From Bdellovibrio bacteriovorus str. Tiberius (GTDB taxonomy: Bacteria; Bdellovibrionota; Bdellovibrionia; Bdellovibrionales; Bdellovibrionaceae), in assembly GCF_000317895.1 (NCBI RefSeq), contig NC_019567.1:3162001-3226000 (forward strand): a DNA stretch of 64,000 nucleotides. The letters run 5' to 3'. The position numbers were made by a program, and so were the translations under genes. Of the stretch, positions 16,627 through 25,748 are shown in pieces; positions within the stretch are counted from its first letter, which is position 1; every line of letters begins with the position of its first letter. The notes beneath the pieces are model-generated. The model was not told where the DNA came from and ran no database searches. It saw only the letters and a program-made list of their open reading frames with translations.

Positions 16627-17256
16627 ATGACCAGACGACTGTTCCTTGCTCTCAACGCTACCGATCCTTTGGCAGACACCTTTCTGCCGACCTTAAAGAA
16701 ACTCAAAATCAATGCTGATCGCCGTGAAATAATCGTGAAGTGGGTCCCGACGGACAACTACCACGTCACTATTACTTTTTTAGGTGACCGCCCCGAAGAC
16801 GAAGTTCAAAAGGTTGCCGAAGCGCTGGCCAGCGTGTGCCAGAACTTTGCCCCGTTTGATCTGAAGATCGAGGATGTCGGTGCGTTTTCAAACGAACACG
16901 ACGCCCGGGTTCTGTGGCTGGGTGTGCAGAACAAAAGAAGTCTGAATGAATTCAAAGAAGCTCTGGATCGCGAGCTGGTGGAAAAAAATCTGCTGCCGCA
17001 AATTGAAGAGCGGGCATTTTCACCGCATCTGACTTTTGGAAGACTTCGCAATCCGCGAAGTGTGAAGGATATGATCTCGCCGTTTAAACGCAAAAGTTTC
17101 GGCAAAATTCATGTCACGGAAATCGTGTTGTATGAATCAACACTGCAAGGGGCCTTCCCAGTGTACAAGCCCCTCGCCCGTTGCAAGCTGACCGGAAGCG
17201 CCGACCTAGCGGATGGCGTTCCCGAACAAACGGATATAGATATTACTTTCACGTAG
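16627..17256 (+). CDS. thpR: RNA 2',3'-cyclic phosphodiesterase (2H family, ThpR/LigT-like)
   Basis: The product has 209 residues. The two HxTx motifs that define 2H phosphoesterases are present: HVTI at 46-49 and HLTF at 134-137. Such enzymes open 2',3'-cyclic phosphates and were first seen as 2'-5' RNA ligases. The C-terminus is about 20 residues longer than usual (from about 190) and overlaps the convergent gene by 51 bp. The ribosome site sits in the 3' arm of the upstream hairpin, so translation from a terC readthrough transcript may be repressed. Confidence 0.88.
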   Translation: MTRRLFLALNATDPLADTFLPTLKKLKINADRREIIVKWVPTDNYHVTITFLGDRPEDEVQKVAEALASVCQNFAPFDLKIEDVGAFSNEHDARVLWLGVQNKRSLNEFKEALDRELVEKNLLPQIEERAFSPHLTFGRLRNPRSVKDMISPFKRKSFGKIHVTEIVLYESTLQGAFPVYKPLARCKLTGSADLADGVPEQTDIDITFT

Positions 17257-17598
17257 GTGAACAGTGACATCACCCCAGTGACCACCTGTCGTGGAGGGGC
17301 TGAAAATCACACGGATCACACACTGCTGCCCCGGCATAAGGATCTGCGGGCAGTTGGTGTTCACGCGATATGCGAAAGAACCCTGAACACTGATACCACG
17401 AATGAATGTGGAATCAGGGCCGTTGGCCGTCAGAATGAAATCCTGAAATCTGGCAGAATGAACAAAAGAAGTCCCGAAGTTATAATTAAGATACTGATCC
17501 AGAGCTTTCGTTTCAAGATTCAGCGGCTGAACAGCCACATCCGCCAAAGCAAATGCCGGAGCCAAAACCAAAGCGATCGCCATCAAAAACTTTTTCAT
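17206..17598 (-). CDS. Small exported protein with an immunoglobulin-like (ASH-type) strand pattern
   Basis: The product has 130 residues with a Sec signal (MKKFLMAIALVLAPAFALA). The mature part contains CPQILMPGQQCVIRVIFSP followed by GDVTVHL. This is the usual ending of ASH or choice-of-anchor immunoglobulin-like domains, with a likely disulphide between the two cysteines. Single domains of this type often bind other envelope proteins. The last 51 bp overlap the end of thpR on the other strand. Confidence 0.75.
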   Translation of the reverse strand: MKKFLMAIALVLAPAFALADVAVQPLNLETKALDQYLNYNFGTSFVHSARFQDFILTANGPDSTFIRGISVQGSFAYRVNTNCPQILMPGQQCVIRVIFSPSTTGGHWGDVTVHLRESNIYIRLFGNAIR

Positions 17599-17652
17599 AG
17601 AATCCCCCTTCTATGACTTAAGTCTGGCAGGGGAACCAAAGCGCGGGCAAAC

Positions 17653-17680
17653 AAAAAGGGAGTCTTTCGACTCCCTTTTT
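17653..17680 (-). terminator. Intrinsic terminator of the nuo operon
   Basis: AAAAAGGGAGTC (17653-17664) pairs with GACTCCCTTTTT (17669-17680) around TTTC. Read on the minus strand it lies 170 bases after the nuoI stop, beyond the structured repeat. It is symmetrical and could work in both directions, but no plus-strand gene ends here. Confidence 0.85.
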
Positions 17681-17696
17681 GACGCATTGTAGATGT

Positions 17697-17718
17697 AAAA
17701 AGTCACCAGGCACCTTTT
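17697..17718 (-). repeat. 22-base 3'-end motif, copy 1
   Basis: On the minus strand this begins AAAAGGT, has CCTG in the middle and ends ACTTTTT. It matches 19 of 22 bases at 49026-49047 on the plus strand. It folds into an A/T-rich hairpin and lies in the 3' untranslated region of the nuo operon, between the structured repeat and the terminator. Confidence 0.6.
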
Positions 17719-17719
17719 A

Positions 17720-17846
17720 GCGGCTGATCAAAAAGGTTCAGCCGCGAGGCGGAGGGGCTCCGCTGAAACGGAGGCGTGCTCCTAGCACGTCGGAGAGAAA
17801 GCGGCGCCCCGACAACGAAGTCGGATGGGCCTTTTTCATCAGCCGC
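17720..17846 (-). repeat. Structured multi-hairpin 3'-UTR element, copy A
   Basis: A 127-base element starts 3 bases after the nuoI stop. Its ends pair over about 17 bp (17720-17736 with 17830-17846, one opposed C-C). Inside are three hairpins: GCGGAG/CTCCGC (near 17749-17763), CGTGCT/AGCACG (near 17775-17789) and CCGAC/GTCGG (near 17809-17824). It aligns along its whole length with 51117-51236. The closing stem differs between copies in a compensatory way. It is transcribed as the 3' end of the nuo mRNA. Function is unknown; mRNA 3' protection or a processed small RNA are possible. Confidence 0.8.
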
Positions 17847-17849
17847 GGC

Positions 17850-18374
17850 TTAGATGCCGGCTTTGTGGCGTTCTTGATCGTCGACGTGAGTCAGGATGCC
17901 GCCCTTAAGATTTGGACGGTATGCCAGATGATTGATGTCGTAGATGAAGTTTGCACCATTCACGCCTGGAGTCTGCCATTCAGGGCCCAAACGGATTGCA
18001 TCCACCGGGCAGGCTTCTTCACAGAAACCGCAGAATACGCAGCGAAGAATGTCGATCTCGTAGCTGATCGGAAACTTTTCGACCGCTGGGTCGTTGTGTT
18101 CCGCCGCCGTGATCTTGATACATTCTGCAGGACAGTTGGTCGCGCAAAGCATACAAGCCGTGCAACGCAAAGAACCGTCTTTTTTAACCGTCAGAACGTG
18201 ATTGCCCTTGAAACGAGGAGAGTACTCATACTTCTCCTCTGGATAGTTCAGGGTCATCATTTTCTTCTGATTGAACAAGTTCTTCAGCAAGTGCTTCATG
18301 GTCGTTGCCAGACCACCCAGGATCCCCGGCAGGAACCACTTCGACTTTTCAGAGTTGTTCTGCATTACGCTCAT
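17850..18374 (-). CDS. nuoI: NADH-quinone oxidoreductase subunit I
   Basis: Iron-sulphur subunit of complex I that passes electrons through clusters N6a and N6b toward N2 and quinone. The product has 174 residues. It carries two 4Fe-4S motifs: C71, C74, C77 (CTACMLC) with C81, and C112, C115, C118 (CVFCGFC) with C122. The C-terminal tail from about 130 to 174 is longer than the core needs. The start overlaps the nuoG stop by 4 bp. It is the last gene of this operon. The usual neighbour nuoH, normally between G and I, is absent. Confidence 0.95.
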   Translation of the reverse strand: MSVMQNNSEKSKWFLPGILGGLATTMKHLLKNLFNQKKMMTLNYPEEKYEYSPRFKGNHVLTVKKDGSLRCTACMLCATNCPAECIKITAAEHNDPAVEKFPISYEIDILRCVFCGFCEEACPVDAIRLGPEWQTPGVNGANFIYDINHLAYRPNLKGGILTHVDDQERHKAGI

Positions 18375-19939
18375 AGGCTACCTCTTCTGAACACGAACTC
18401 ATTCTTTTTACGAGCTTCCAAAGTCACCTGATCGTCACGCTGGTTGTTCGGCATGAATGCCGCATTTGCCGTCGGAAGAGCCAGATTCTTGCCAACCATC
18501 AACAAAGTCGCCTCTGTCAAAGTCAGCGCTTCAGAAACCACATTCGTCACTTTCTTGATCTTCTGTTCAAGACCGGAGAAGTTGATGAATGTGCCGTCTT
18601 TTTCCACGAACGTTTTCATTGGAATGATCCAAACGTTGCCAGTCAAAGCCGTCAAAGCGTCGTTTTTACCCGCTTGCATCCAGATCAGATTCTGAGCTTT
18701 GGAAAGCTCTTTCAATCTTTCGTTGTAATCTGGGAATACCGCTTGGTTTTCCGGACCCGCCACAACCACAGTTTTGATTGAGCCGTTTGCAAGACCTGCA
18801 GACAGATCAGCCCAAGTGGACGTGATGCCGTACTTTTCCATAACTTTCAAAAGACCTTTGGTGTTCGGGTTCTTGTCTCCGCGAGACAACAAACCGTCGA
18901 AGGTGTCGAAAGTCTCTTTGTTGTTAACCCAGAAGAACACTTTTTTGGTTTTGAATTCTTCAACAAACGTCTTGATGATCGCTTCGTACTCTTCAACAGT
19001 GTACTGAGCTGTCAAAACAAGCGCCAAAGCATCGCCGGAAGTGCTTTTCAGAACTTCGCTTGCGCTTTTCGCTGCCGCGCCTGGAGCCATTTCTTTCCCG
19101 GCAACAACACCTTTAACAAGGCGTGCTTCACGGTTTACGAATTTATAGGCGTTACGACCGCTGTCGCACATCCAGTGACCGTTCACCTGTTCATTGTAAA
19201 CAGGCTTGATACGGAACAGGCCTTCTTTGTTGTAGTAAACCTTGATGTTGCAACCAGTGGAGCAACCGTTACAAACGCTGTCGCCGTCTTTTAGATACCA
19301 AACGCGCTGACGGAAACGGAAGTCTTTGGACGTCAACGCACCCACCGGGCAGATGTCGACAGTGTTCAAAGAGTATTTATTGTCCAAAAGCATGCCGTCG
19401 TGAGTGCCGATTTCAGTGCGATCACCACGGTTGAACAAGCCCAACTCGTTGGTCTTGGAAACTTCTTCCGTGAAACGCACGCAGCGGGAGCAAAGAATGC
19501 AACGCTCGGAATCCAGAACCACAGTTGGTCCCAAATCCACAACTTTGTGCTTTTTAACTTTTGCTTCAGCCATCTCTGGATCGTACTTGCCGTACTCCAT
19601 GTACTGATCCTGCAGACCGCACTCGCCGGCCTGATCGCAAATCGGGCAATCCAGCGGGTGATTGATCAAGTGGAAGTCCAGGCCCCACTTTACAGCGTCT
19701 TTAACTTTTTCAGACGTGTTGTTGACCTTCATACCCTCAGTAACCATGGTGTTACATGCGATCTGAACGCGTGGATTTCCTTCGATCTCCACCACGCAAA
19801 GACGACAAACACCGGCTACAGACAGACCCGGGTGCCAGCAATAGTGAGCGATACGATCGCCAGACTGTTGCATCGCCTCGATGATCGACGTGCCTTCTTT
19901 TACTTCGACTTCTTTGCCATTAATGGTGCATTTCGGCAT
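18371..19939 (-). CDS. nuoG: NADH-quinone oxidoreductase subunit G (short form)
   Basis: Large iron-sulphur subunit of the complex I electron-input arm. Visible sites are a 2Fe-2S ferredoxin domain (C34, C45, C48, C62), H94 with C98, C101 and C107 (HPLDCPICDQAGEC), a 4Fe-4S set C147, C150, C153 and C197, and a further CNGCSTGC set (C223, C226, C230) like the N7 or molybdopterin-domain cluster. The 522-residue protein is much shorter than E. coli NuoG (about 900). The molybdopterin-oxidoreductase-like C-terminal region is reduced to about 250 poorly conserved residues. It overlaps nuoF by 20 bp and nuoI by 4 bp. Confidence 0.95.
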   Translation of the reverse strand: MPKCTINGKEVEVKEGTSIIEAMQQSGDRIAHYCWHPGLSVAGVCRLCVVEIEGNPRVQIACNTMVTEGMKVNNTSEKVKDAVKWGLDFHLINHPLDCPICDQAGECGLQDQYMEYGKYDPEMAEAKVKKHKVVDLGPTVVLDSERCILCSRCVRFTEEVSKTNELGLFNRGDRTEIGTHDGMLLDNKYSLNTVDICPVGALTSKDFRFRQRVWYLKDGDSVCNGCSTGCNIKVYYNKEGLFRIKPVYNEQVNGHWMCDSGRNAYKFVNREARLVKGVVAGKEMAPGAAAKSASEVLKSTSGDALALVLTAQYTVEEYEAIIKTFVEEFKTKKVFFWVNNKETFDTFDGLLSRGDKNPNTKGLLKVMEKYGITSTWADLSAGLANGSIKTVVVAGPENQAVFPDYNERLKELSKAQNLIWMQAGKNDALTALTGNVWIIPMKTFVEKDGTFINFSGLEQKIKKVTNVVSEALTLTEATLLMVGKNLALPTANAAFMPNNQRDDQVTLEARKKNEFVFRRGSL

Positions 19940-21212
19940 ATGTCGTTCCTTTTACCTTAGAGCGTCCTTCGCGAACGTAGAATTCAAACTCATCACGGAA
20001 TTTAGTTACAAAGCTAAGAACCGGCAAAGCCGCTGCATCGGAAAGCGCGCAGATGGTTTTACCTTTCATGTTATCAGCCACTTTGATCAACAAATCGATG
20101 TCCTGCAAACGGCCGCGGCCTTCCAGGATCGAATGAAGAACTTTGTTCAGCCAGCCAGTACCTTCACGGCAAGGCGTGCACTGACCGCAGGATTCATGGG
20201 CATAGAAGTGAGTCAAAACACCCAGCATATCAACCATGCACTGGGAATCGTCGATCACGATCACCGCGCCGGAACCAAGCATTGTGCCCAGACCCGCCAG
20301 GGATTCGTAATCCAGGTTTGCTTTCGCCACTTCTTCAGCTGTCAAAACCGGAGCGGAAGAACCACCCGGGATAACCGCTTTCAGTTTGCGGCCCGGCTTC
20401 ATACCGCCGCCCTCTTTCATCAGAAGATCCATCAACGGGTAACCCAGTGGAACTTCGAAGTTGCCCGGAGTCATTACGTTACCGGACAAAGAGAACAGCT
20501 TGGTACCAGCGGACTTTTCAGTCCCGTGTTTACGATAGACTTGAGCGCCGTCTTTAATGATGTAAGTCACAGCCGCCAAAGTTTCCACGTTGTTCACGAT
20601 GGTTGGCTTTCTCAGGTAACCCTGAACTGCCGGGAATGGCGGTTTCAATTTTGGCTGGCCTTTAAGACCTTCCAAAGAGGAAATCATGCCTGTTTCCTCA
20701 CCGCAGATATAAGCACCCGCGCCACGGTAAACATCCAGATCGAAATCAAAACCGGAACCCAGGATGTTTTTACCCAGAAGACCGGCAGCGTAAGCCTCCT
20801 TGATCGCCTTGTTCAGGCATTCAATCGGGAATACGTATTCGCCACGAACATAGATGTAACCTTTATTGGAACCGATCGCGAAAGCAGAAATGATCATGCC
20901 TTCGATCAATTGATGTGGAGCACGCTCCATCATCATACGGTCTTTGAAAGTCCCTGGCTCACCTTCATCGGCGTTGCACAGAAGATAGCGTGGCTCGCCG
21001 TTTTTCGGCAAAAAGCCCCACTTCATACCCGTTGGGAAACCCGCACCACCACGACCGCGCAGACCGGAAGCTTTCACTTCATCGATAATCTGCTGAGGTT
21101 GCATTTTGAAGGCTTTATGAAGAGTTTCGTAACCACCCTTGGCTTTGTAGCCCGCCAAAGTTTGATATTCAGGCAGGTGGTAGAATTCTGTAAGCACTTT
21201 TACTTCAGACAT
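19920..21212 (-). CDS. nuoF: NADH-quinone oxidoreductase subunit F
   Basis: NADH-binding flavoprotein subunit where NADH reduces FMN at the tip of complex I. The 430-residue product has the FMN/NADH motifs RGRGGAGFPTGMKWGF (52-67) and CNADEGEPGTFKDR (79-92), plus GEETGMISSLEG. The N3 cluster motif ESCGQCTPCREGTGW is near residue 345, with a later cysteine in TICALSDAAALPVLS. Length is normal. The ATG coincides with the end of nuoE, and the 3' end overlaps nuoG by 20 bp, so the subunits are probably made in coupled fashion. Confidence 0.96.
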   Translation of the reverse strand: MSEVKVLTEFYHLPEYQTLAGYKAKGGYETLHKAFKMQPQQIIDEVKASGLRGRGGAGFPTGMKWGFLPKNGEPRYLLCNADEGEPGTFKDRMMMERAPHQLIEGMIISAFAIGSNKGYIYVRGEYVFPIECLNKAIKEAYAAGLLGKNILGSGFDFDLDVYRGAGAYICGEETGMISSLEGLKGQPKLKPPFPAVQGYLRKPTIVNNVETLAAVTYIIKDGAQVYRKHGTEKSAGTKLFSLSGNVMTPGNFEVPLGYPLMDLLMKEGGGMKPGRKLKAVIPGGSSAPVLTAEEVAKANLDYESLAGLGTMLGSGAVIVIDDSQCMVDMLGVLTHFYAHESCGQCTPCREGTGWLNKVLHSILEGRGRLQDIDLLIKVADNMKGKTICALSDAAALPVLSFVTKFRDEFEFYVREGRSKVKGTTYAEMHH

Positions 21213-21685
21213 TATTTCATACCTCTCAACAGATTCATCGCTGTCTCTGGAGTCAGCTTTTCATGATAGGTGTCATTCACCTGCATCATCGGCGCAGTTC
21301 CGCAGGAACCAAGGCACTCGACCTTGGAAACTGTGAAGCGACCGTCAGCAGTGACTTCATTGTATTTTACACCCAGCTCATGGCAGATGTGGCTTGCCAT
21401 TTCACGGCCGCCCTCAAGCGCGCAGGAGATGTTCGTGCAAACCTGCACGTGGTACTTGCCCACGGGCTTCTGGTTGAACATGGTGTAGAATTTGAAGACT
21501 TCATTAATACGTGCTTCCGGAATATCCATCACCTGGGAAAGGTGGCGGATAATGTCCGGCGTGATGAAGCCGTTGTTTTCTTTTTGAGCAACATAAAGAC
21601 TTGGAATAATAGCGGACTCTTTCGCTTCGTAGCGAGCCAGTTCACTTTTTACTGCAGCCAAGCCAGAATCAGACAATTTAAACAT
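21212..21685 (-). CDS. nuoE: NADH-quinone oxidoreductase subunit E
   Basis: Thioredoxin-fold subunit carrying the 2Fe-2S cluster N1a beside NuoF. The product has 157 residues with C83 and C88 (CTNISC) and C124 and C128 (CLGSC), the complete ligand set. The N-terminal helical part (1-70) is typical. It sits 11 bases after nuoCD and touches nuoF at position 21212, which is normal order for the electron-input module. Confidence 0.95.
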   Translation of the reverse strand: MFKLSDSGLAAVKSELARYEAKESAIIPSLYVAQKENNGFITPDIIRHLSQVMDIPEARINEVFKFYTMFNQKPVGKYHVQVCTNISCALEGGREMASHICHELGVKYNEVTADGRFTVSKVECLGSCGTAPMMQVNDTYHEKLTPETAMNLLRGMK

Positions 21686-21696
21686 CGTTGTTTCCT

Positions 21697-23379
21697 CTAG
21701 CGGTCCAATTCGCCGGCAATAAGGTTCATGGAAGCAACCGTTGCAATCGCATCGGCCAGCATCGCACCCTTAACCACAGTCGGGAAAGACTGGTAGATCG
21801 CGAAGCAAGGTGGACGAACTTTCAAACGGTAAGGATTCGCGGAACCATCGCTGACCAGATAGAAGCCCAACTCACCGTTGGCCGCCTCTGTCGCATCGTA
21901 AACTTCACCCACTGGTGGGCGAAGACCTTTGATGATCAGCATGAAGTGATTCATCAAACCTTCGATGTTGCCGTAAACGTCTTTTTTCTCTGGAAGAACG
22001 ATGCCTTTGTCGCGGATTGTGTAATCGCCACCAGGAACGTTTTTGCAGACTTGTTCAATGATACGAACGGACTGACGCATTTCCTCGAAACGAACCAGGT
22101 AACGGTCATAGATGTCACCGTTGGTTCCAACTGGAACATCAAAATCCAAAGCGTCGTAACCATAGTATGGCTGAGCTTTACGCAAATCCAGGTTCACACC
22201 CGCGGCACGCAGCAACGGACCGGTGTAACCCCACTGGATCGCATCCTGAGCAGAAACCGGGCAGACGTTTTTAGTACGCTGGATGAAGATTTTATTATCA
22301 ACAACCATCGCCGCCATTTCGTCTGTGCCTTTGCGGATTTCTTTGCAAAGAGCCAGAACTTCGTCGAACCAGCCTTCCGGCGCATCCTGAGCCATACCAC
22401 CGATACGGGTCATGGACACTGTCAGACGGGCACCGCAAAGTTTTTCAAACAGACCGTAAACTTTTTCACGCATACCGAACATATAGAAGAAGCTGGTCAA
22501 AGCCCCCAAGTCCATCGCGCCAGTACCGATTGCGATCGTGTGATCGATGATACGGGAAAGTTCAGCCAGAATTACACGCATCGCCTGCGCTTTTGGCGGG
22601 ATTTCCACGCCCAAAAGTCTTTCAACCGCTTTGCAGTAACCGATATTGTTCATCGGAGCAGAGCAGTAGTTCAGACGGTCTGTGTAAGGGATCACCTGAT
22701 TGTACGGGTGAGTCTCTGCCATTTTTTCGAAACAACGGTGCAGGTAACCAATCTCGTTGTTGCAACGGATGATCGTCTCGCCGTCCATTTCAGCCATCAC
22801 ACGCAAAGTTCCGTGCATCGCTGTATGGGAAGGACCGATGTTCAATGGAAGATACTTGTCATTCAATACGTCACCAGGAGAGCCCGGCTCGTTGTTGAAA
22901 TGGATCGGCAGGGAGTTTGTGCACGCCTGCTGATTGTTCGCATCGTAGTCCTTGCGCAAAGGGTGACCCACGAACTGGTGGTGAGTCAGGATTTTGCGCA
23001 GGTTCGGGTGACCGTCGAAGATGATACCGTACATGTCGTACGCTTCACGTTCGAACCAGTCAGCACCACGGTAAGCGGGAATCACTGTACCGATGGACTC
23101 GCCCTCACCCACTTGCGCTTTCACGCGCAGACGAGAAGAGTCTTTGGAGTTAAACAGGTTGTAAACAACGTCAAAACGCTTTTCACGGCTTGGATAGTCC
23201 GCACCGCACACGTCCATCAGGAAATCGAACTGGCCGCTTTCACGAAGGAACAACAACAGCGCCGGAGCGTCTTCTTTAGGAACTTCAATCACGTCATCGC
23301 CAACAGCGTGAGTGAACTTGAAGTTCTCAATTTTAAATTTGCCAGCCAGAAGCTGTTTCAGATTTTCAAGCTTGTTCAT
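21697..23379 (-). CDS. nuoCD: NADH-quinone oxidoreductase subunit CD (fused)
   Basis: Fusion of the 30-kDa (NuoC) and 49-kDa (NuoD) peripheral subunits, 560 residues, as in enterobacteria. The NuoC part covers about 1-150 ([23 protein letters not shown] is the family signature). The NuoD part follows ([24 protein letters not shown], then [18 protein letters not shown]). The D portion forms the quinone pocket with NuoB and is related to hydrogenase large subunits; it lacks the hydrogenase nickel cysteines, as expected. It overlaps nuoB by 14 bp. A long open frame on the opposite strand is a codon-bias shadow. Confidence 0.96.
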   Translation of the reverse strand: MNKLENLKQLLAGKFKIENFKFTHAVGDDVIEVPKEDAPALLLFLRESGQFDFLMDVCGADYPSREKRFDVVYNLFNSKDSSRLRVKAQVGEGESIGTVIPAYRGADWFEREAYDMYGIIFDGHPNLRKILTHHQFVGHPLRKDYDANNQQACTNSLPIHFNNEPGSPGDVLNDKYLPLNIGPSHTAMHGTLRVMAEMDGETIIRCNNEIGYLHRCFEKMAETHPYNQVIPYTDRLNYCSAPMNNIGYCKAVERLLGVEIPPKAQAMRVILAELSRIIDHTIAIGTGAMDLGALTSFFYMFGMREKVYGLFEKLCGARLTVSMTRIGGMAQDAPEGWFDEVLALCKEIRKGTDEMAAMVVDNKIFIQRTKNVCPVSAQDAIQWGYTGPLLRAAGVNLDLRKAQPYYGYDALDFDVPVGTNGDIYDRYLVRFEEMRQSVRIIEQVCKNVPGGDYTIRDKGIVLPEKKDVYGNIEGLMNHFMLIIKGLRPPVGEVYDATEAANGELGFYLVSDGSANPYRLKVRPPCFAIYQSFPTVVKGAMLADAIATVASMNLIAGELDR

Positions 23380-23929
23380 ATGGGCTCTTCCAGTTGTCTT
23401 TCCAAGGGCGTGGTTGATGTGTCGCGATCATACGCTGCAAAGCCATGATACCGTCCATCACCGCTTCTGGTGTCGGAGGGCAACCCGGGATGTAAACGTC
23501 GACAGGGATGACTTTATCAACGCCCTGAAGAACGTGGTAAGCACGGTAGAAACCACCGGAGCTTGCGCAAGCGCCCATGGACAACACGTATTTGGGTTCC
23601 AGCATCTGCTGATAGATACGCACGATCACCGGAGCCATTTTCTCGGTGATGGTTCCCGCGACGACAAGCAAGTCCGCCTGACGTGGAGAGAAGCGCGCCA
23701 CTTCCGCACCGAAACGAGCCAAGTCATACTTGGGACCCATCACGGACATGAACTCGATACCGCAACAAGCAGTACCGTACGGCATTGGCCACAGAGAGTT
23801 TTTTCTTCCCCACGCAACAATAGCATCAAGCTTTGACGTGAAAGCAAAACCTCGCGACATATCATCTACAGCTTGGGTTCCGGTCATCCCATCGTGAGAT
23901 ACCAAACCCTGCACTTGTTCATTGTGCAT
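23366..23929 (-). CDS. nuoB: NADH-quinone oxidoreductase subunit B
   Basis: Carries cluster N2, the last electron carrier before quinone. The product has 187 residues with the four canonical ligands C55 and C56 ([10 protein letters not shown]), C121 (GACASSGG) and C150 (IPGCPPTPE). It is the first gene of this operon, and the ATG follows AGAGGTG. No nuoA lies upstream; the next gene is a divergent subtilase. The 195-base gap must hold the operon promoter, but no convincing -35/-10 pair was found. Confidence 0.96.
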   Translation of the reverse strand: MHNEQVQGLVSHDGMTGTQAVDDMSRGFAFTSKLDAIVAWGRKNSLWPMPYGTACCGIEFMSVMGPKYDLARFGAEVARFSPRQADLLVVAGTITEKMAPVIVRIYQQMLEPKYVLSMGACASSGGFYRAYHVLQGVDKVIPVDVYIPGCPPTPEAVMDGIMALQRMIATHQPRPWKDNWKSPYEQA

Positions 23930-24124
23930 AAATACACCTCTGCAATTTCATTTAGCTATCATTAAGTAGTTACTGAAAAACCGTAATCCTGACAACTAGA
24001 TATATATATTGGCGGCCCTCGCCGATTTCTTCAACGCGCCTTTCCAAAGTGGGCCAAATGAAATTGATTCTCCTGTCGTTTAACCACAAACTTTAGGGAG
24101 CTTAAACAATAGGAGAAAACCCAC

Positions 24125-25543
24125 ATGAAGAAGATGGCACTGTACGTTGCTTCTGCCATTCTTGCTTTGTCCGGAGTGGCATCTGCCAACTCTCAAAAGC
24201 AAGATTTGCTTATTAAACTGGCACCTGGCTTCGTCGAATTGGAAATTCAGGGCGCAAAAGTCGAAAAATTGAGCGAATCCTGGGTTCGCGTTCAAGCTCC
24301 CCGCCGCATGAGCCTTCAATCTTTGGAAAAGAATCCGGCAATCGAGTACGTTCAACCGAACTACAAAATCTCCCTTTTGGAAGATTATAAAATCGAAGAT
24401 CCTCTTCGCCGTGCCGCTTTGGCAAAGATGCTTTCAAGAAATCCTCAGCTTCGTGCAGCCGCTCGCCAGGACAACCCGGCGATTCCTGACGCTCCGCAAC
24501 CAACGACCGGGGCAGATCCTTTGTTCTCCAAACAGTGGGGCATGCTGGATATCGGTGTGATTGACGGCTGGAAAGTGACCAAAGGCAATCCGGAAATGAT
24601 CGTGGCGGTTATCGACACTGGTGTCGACTATACTCACGAAGACCTTCTGCCAAATCTTTGGAGAAACGCCGGCGAAATCCCTGACAACGGCATCGACGAT
24701 GACGGTAACGGTTACATCGACGACGTGATCGGCTGGGACTTTGTGACCAACGACAATAAACCTTATGACCTTGCGGTGGATTCTTTGGACGGTTTGTTCA
24801 AAGGTGGCAATCCGGGTCACGGTACTCACTGTGCTGGCAACGTGGCAGCTCGTGGCGACAACGGCAAAGGTATTGCTGGCGTGGCACCGAATGTGAAAAT
24901 CATGTCTTTGCGTTTCATCGGCATGACTGGCGGCGGGACCACGGCTGATGCGATCAAATCCATCCGCTATGCAGTTGATAACGGCGCGAAAATCATGAAC
25001 AACTCATGGGGTTCTGAAGGTGAAGAGCCTGGCGCTCCTGAAAATCAGGCTTTGCGTGATGCTGTTCAATACGCTCAGGACAAAGGTGTTCTGTTCATCG
25101 CAGCGGCTGGTAACGGTCACCGCGGTGTGGGTTATGATAACGATACAGACAAGCTTCCGGCTTACCCTGCGTCTTATGATCATGACATCATCATCTCTGT
25201 GGCGGCATTGGATTCTTCCGACCGTCTGGGTTCTTTCTCTAACTGGGGTCAGAAGTCTGTGGATATCGGTGCTCCGGGCGTGAAGGTTTATTCCACGACT
25301 GTGGCACAAAGCTACAGCGATACTGTTATCGATAAATTTGGCTTCAAAGCCACTTGGGATGGTACATCCATGGCAGCGCCTCACGTTGCTGGTGCAGCGG
25401 CACTTTACTGGTCTGCCCACCCGGAAAAATCCTGGCAGGATGTAAAAGCGGCGATCATCGGATCTGCTCGCAAGATCAACGCTCTTGATCGCAAATCCGT
25501 GTCAGGCGGCAAGCTTGATGTGAAAGCTTTGATGAACTACTAA
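24125..25543 (+). CDS. Secreted subtilisin-family (S8) serine protease
   Basis: The 472-residue product has a Sec signal (1-21) and an inhibitor-type prodomain (about 25-85, ending IEYVQPNYKISL). The catalytic domain has D164 (VIDTGVDYTHEDL), H232 (GHGTHCAG) and S415 (GTSMAAPHVAGAA), with oxyanion N330 in AAAGN. An acidic loop NGIDDDGNGYIDD (188-200) resembles calcium-binding loops of this family. All catalytic residues are intact. It ends soon after the catalytic domain. An extracellular or prey-directed degradative role is plausible but not shown. It is monocistronic, with AGGAG upstream and a strong terminator. Confidence 0.95.
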   Translation: MKKMALYVASAILALSGVASANSQKQDLLIKLAPGFVELEIQGAKVEKLSESWVRVQAPRRMSLQSLEKNPAIEYVQPNYKISLLEDYKIEDPLRRAALAKMLSRNPQLRAAARQDNPAIPDAPQPTTGADPLFSKQWGMLDIGVIDGWKVTKGNPEMIVAVIDTGVDYTHEDLLPNLWRNAGEIPDNGIDDDGNGYIDDVIGWDFVTNDNKPYDLAVDSLDGLFKGGNPGHGTHCAGNVAARGDNGKGIAGVAPNVKIMSLRFIGMTGGGTTADAIKSIRYAVDNGAKIMNNSWGSEGEEPGAPENQALRDAVQYAQDKGVLFIAAAGNGHRGVGYDNDTDKLPAYPASYDHDIIISVAALDSSDRLGSFSNWGQKSVDIGAPGVKVYSTTVAQSYSDTVIDKFGFKATWDGTSMAAPHVAGAAALYWSAHPEKSWQDVKAAIIGSARKINALDRKSVSGGKLDVKALMNY

Positions 25544-25555
25544 GTTCTGAAATTC

Positions 25556-25591
25556 AAAGCCCGGTGCCGACAAAGCACCGGGCTTTTTTTT
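25556..25591 (+). terminator. Intrinsic terminator after the subtilase gene
   Basis: AAAGCCCGGTGC (25556-25567) pairs with GCACCGGGCTTT (25575-25586) and is followed by a run of T. Confidence 0.95.
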
Positions 25592-25748
25592 GCCCAAAAT
25601 CTGTCACGCAACATCCCGGATTTTCTCTTCTGTTCCGATCTTAAAAACTTTCAGCATCTTAATTTGTAAAAGTTCAGCCCATCCAAAACAGTTAGTAGAT
25701 ATCTGCCCAAGCTCGTGGGCACATTACGAACAACTGAAAGGATACTGT

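Noticed and set aside
17720..17846. Integron attC-like site suggested by the long imperfect palindrome
   Set aside because: The RYYYAAC/GTTRRRY core sites are absent, both copies sit in 3' untranslated regions, and no integron integrase or cassette is near.
19881..21266. Long open frame opposite nuoF
   Set aside because: It lies antisense to a complete nuoF gene and has no family features or ribosome site.
21688..23448. Long open frame opposite nuoCD
   Set aside because: It mirrors a certain gene (nuoCD) and its translation lacks any recognisable domain; it is a codon-bias shadow.
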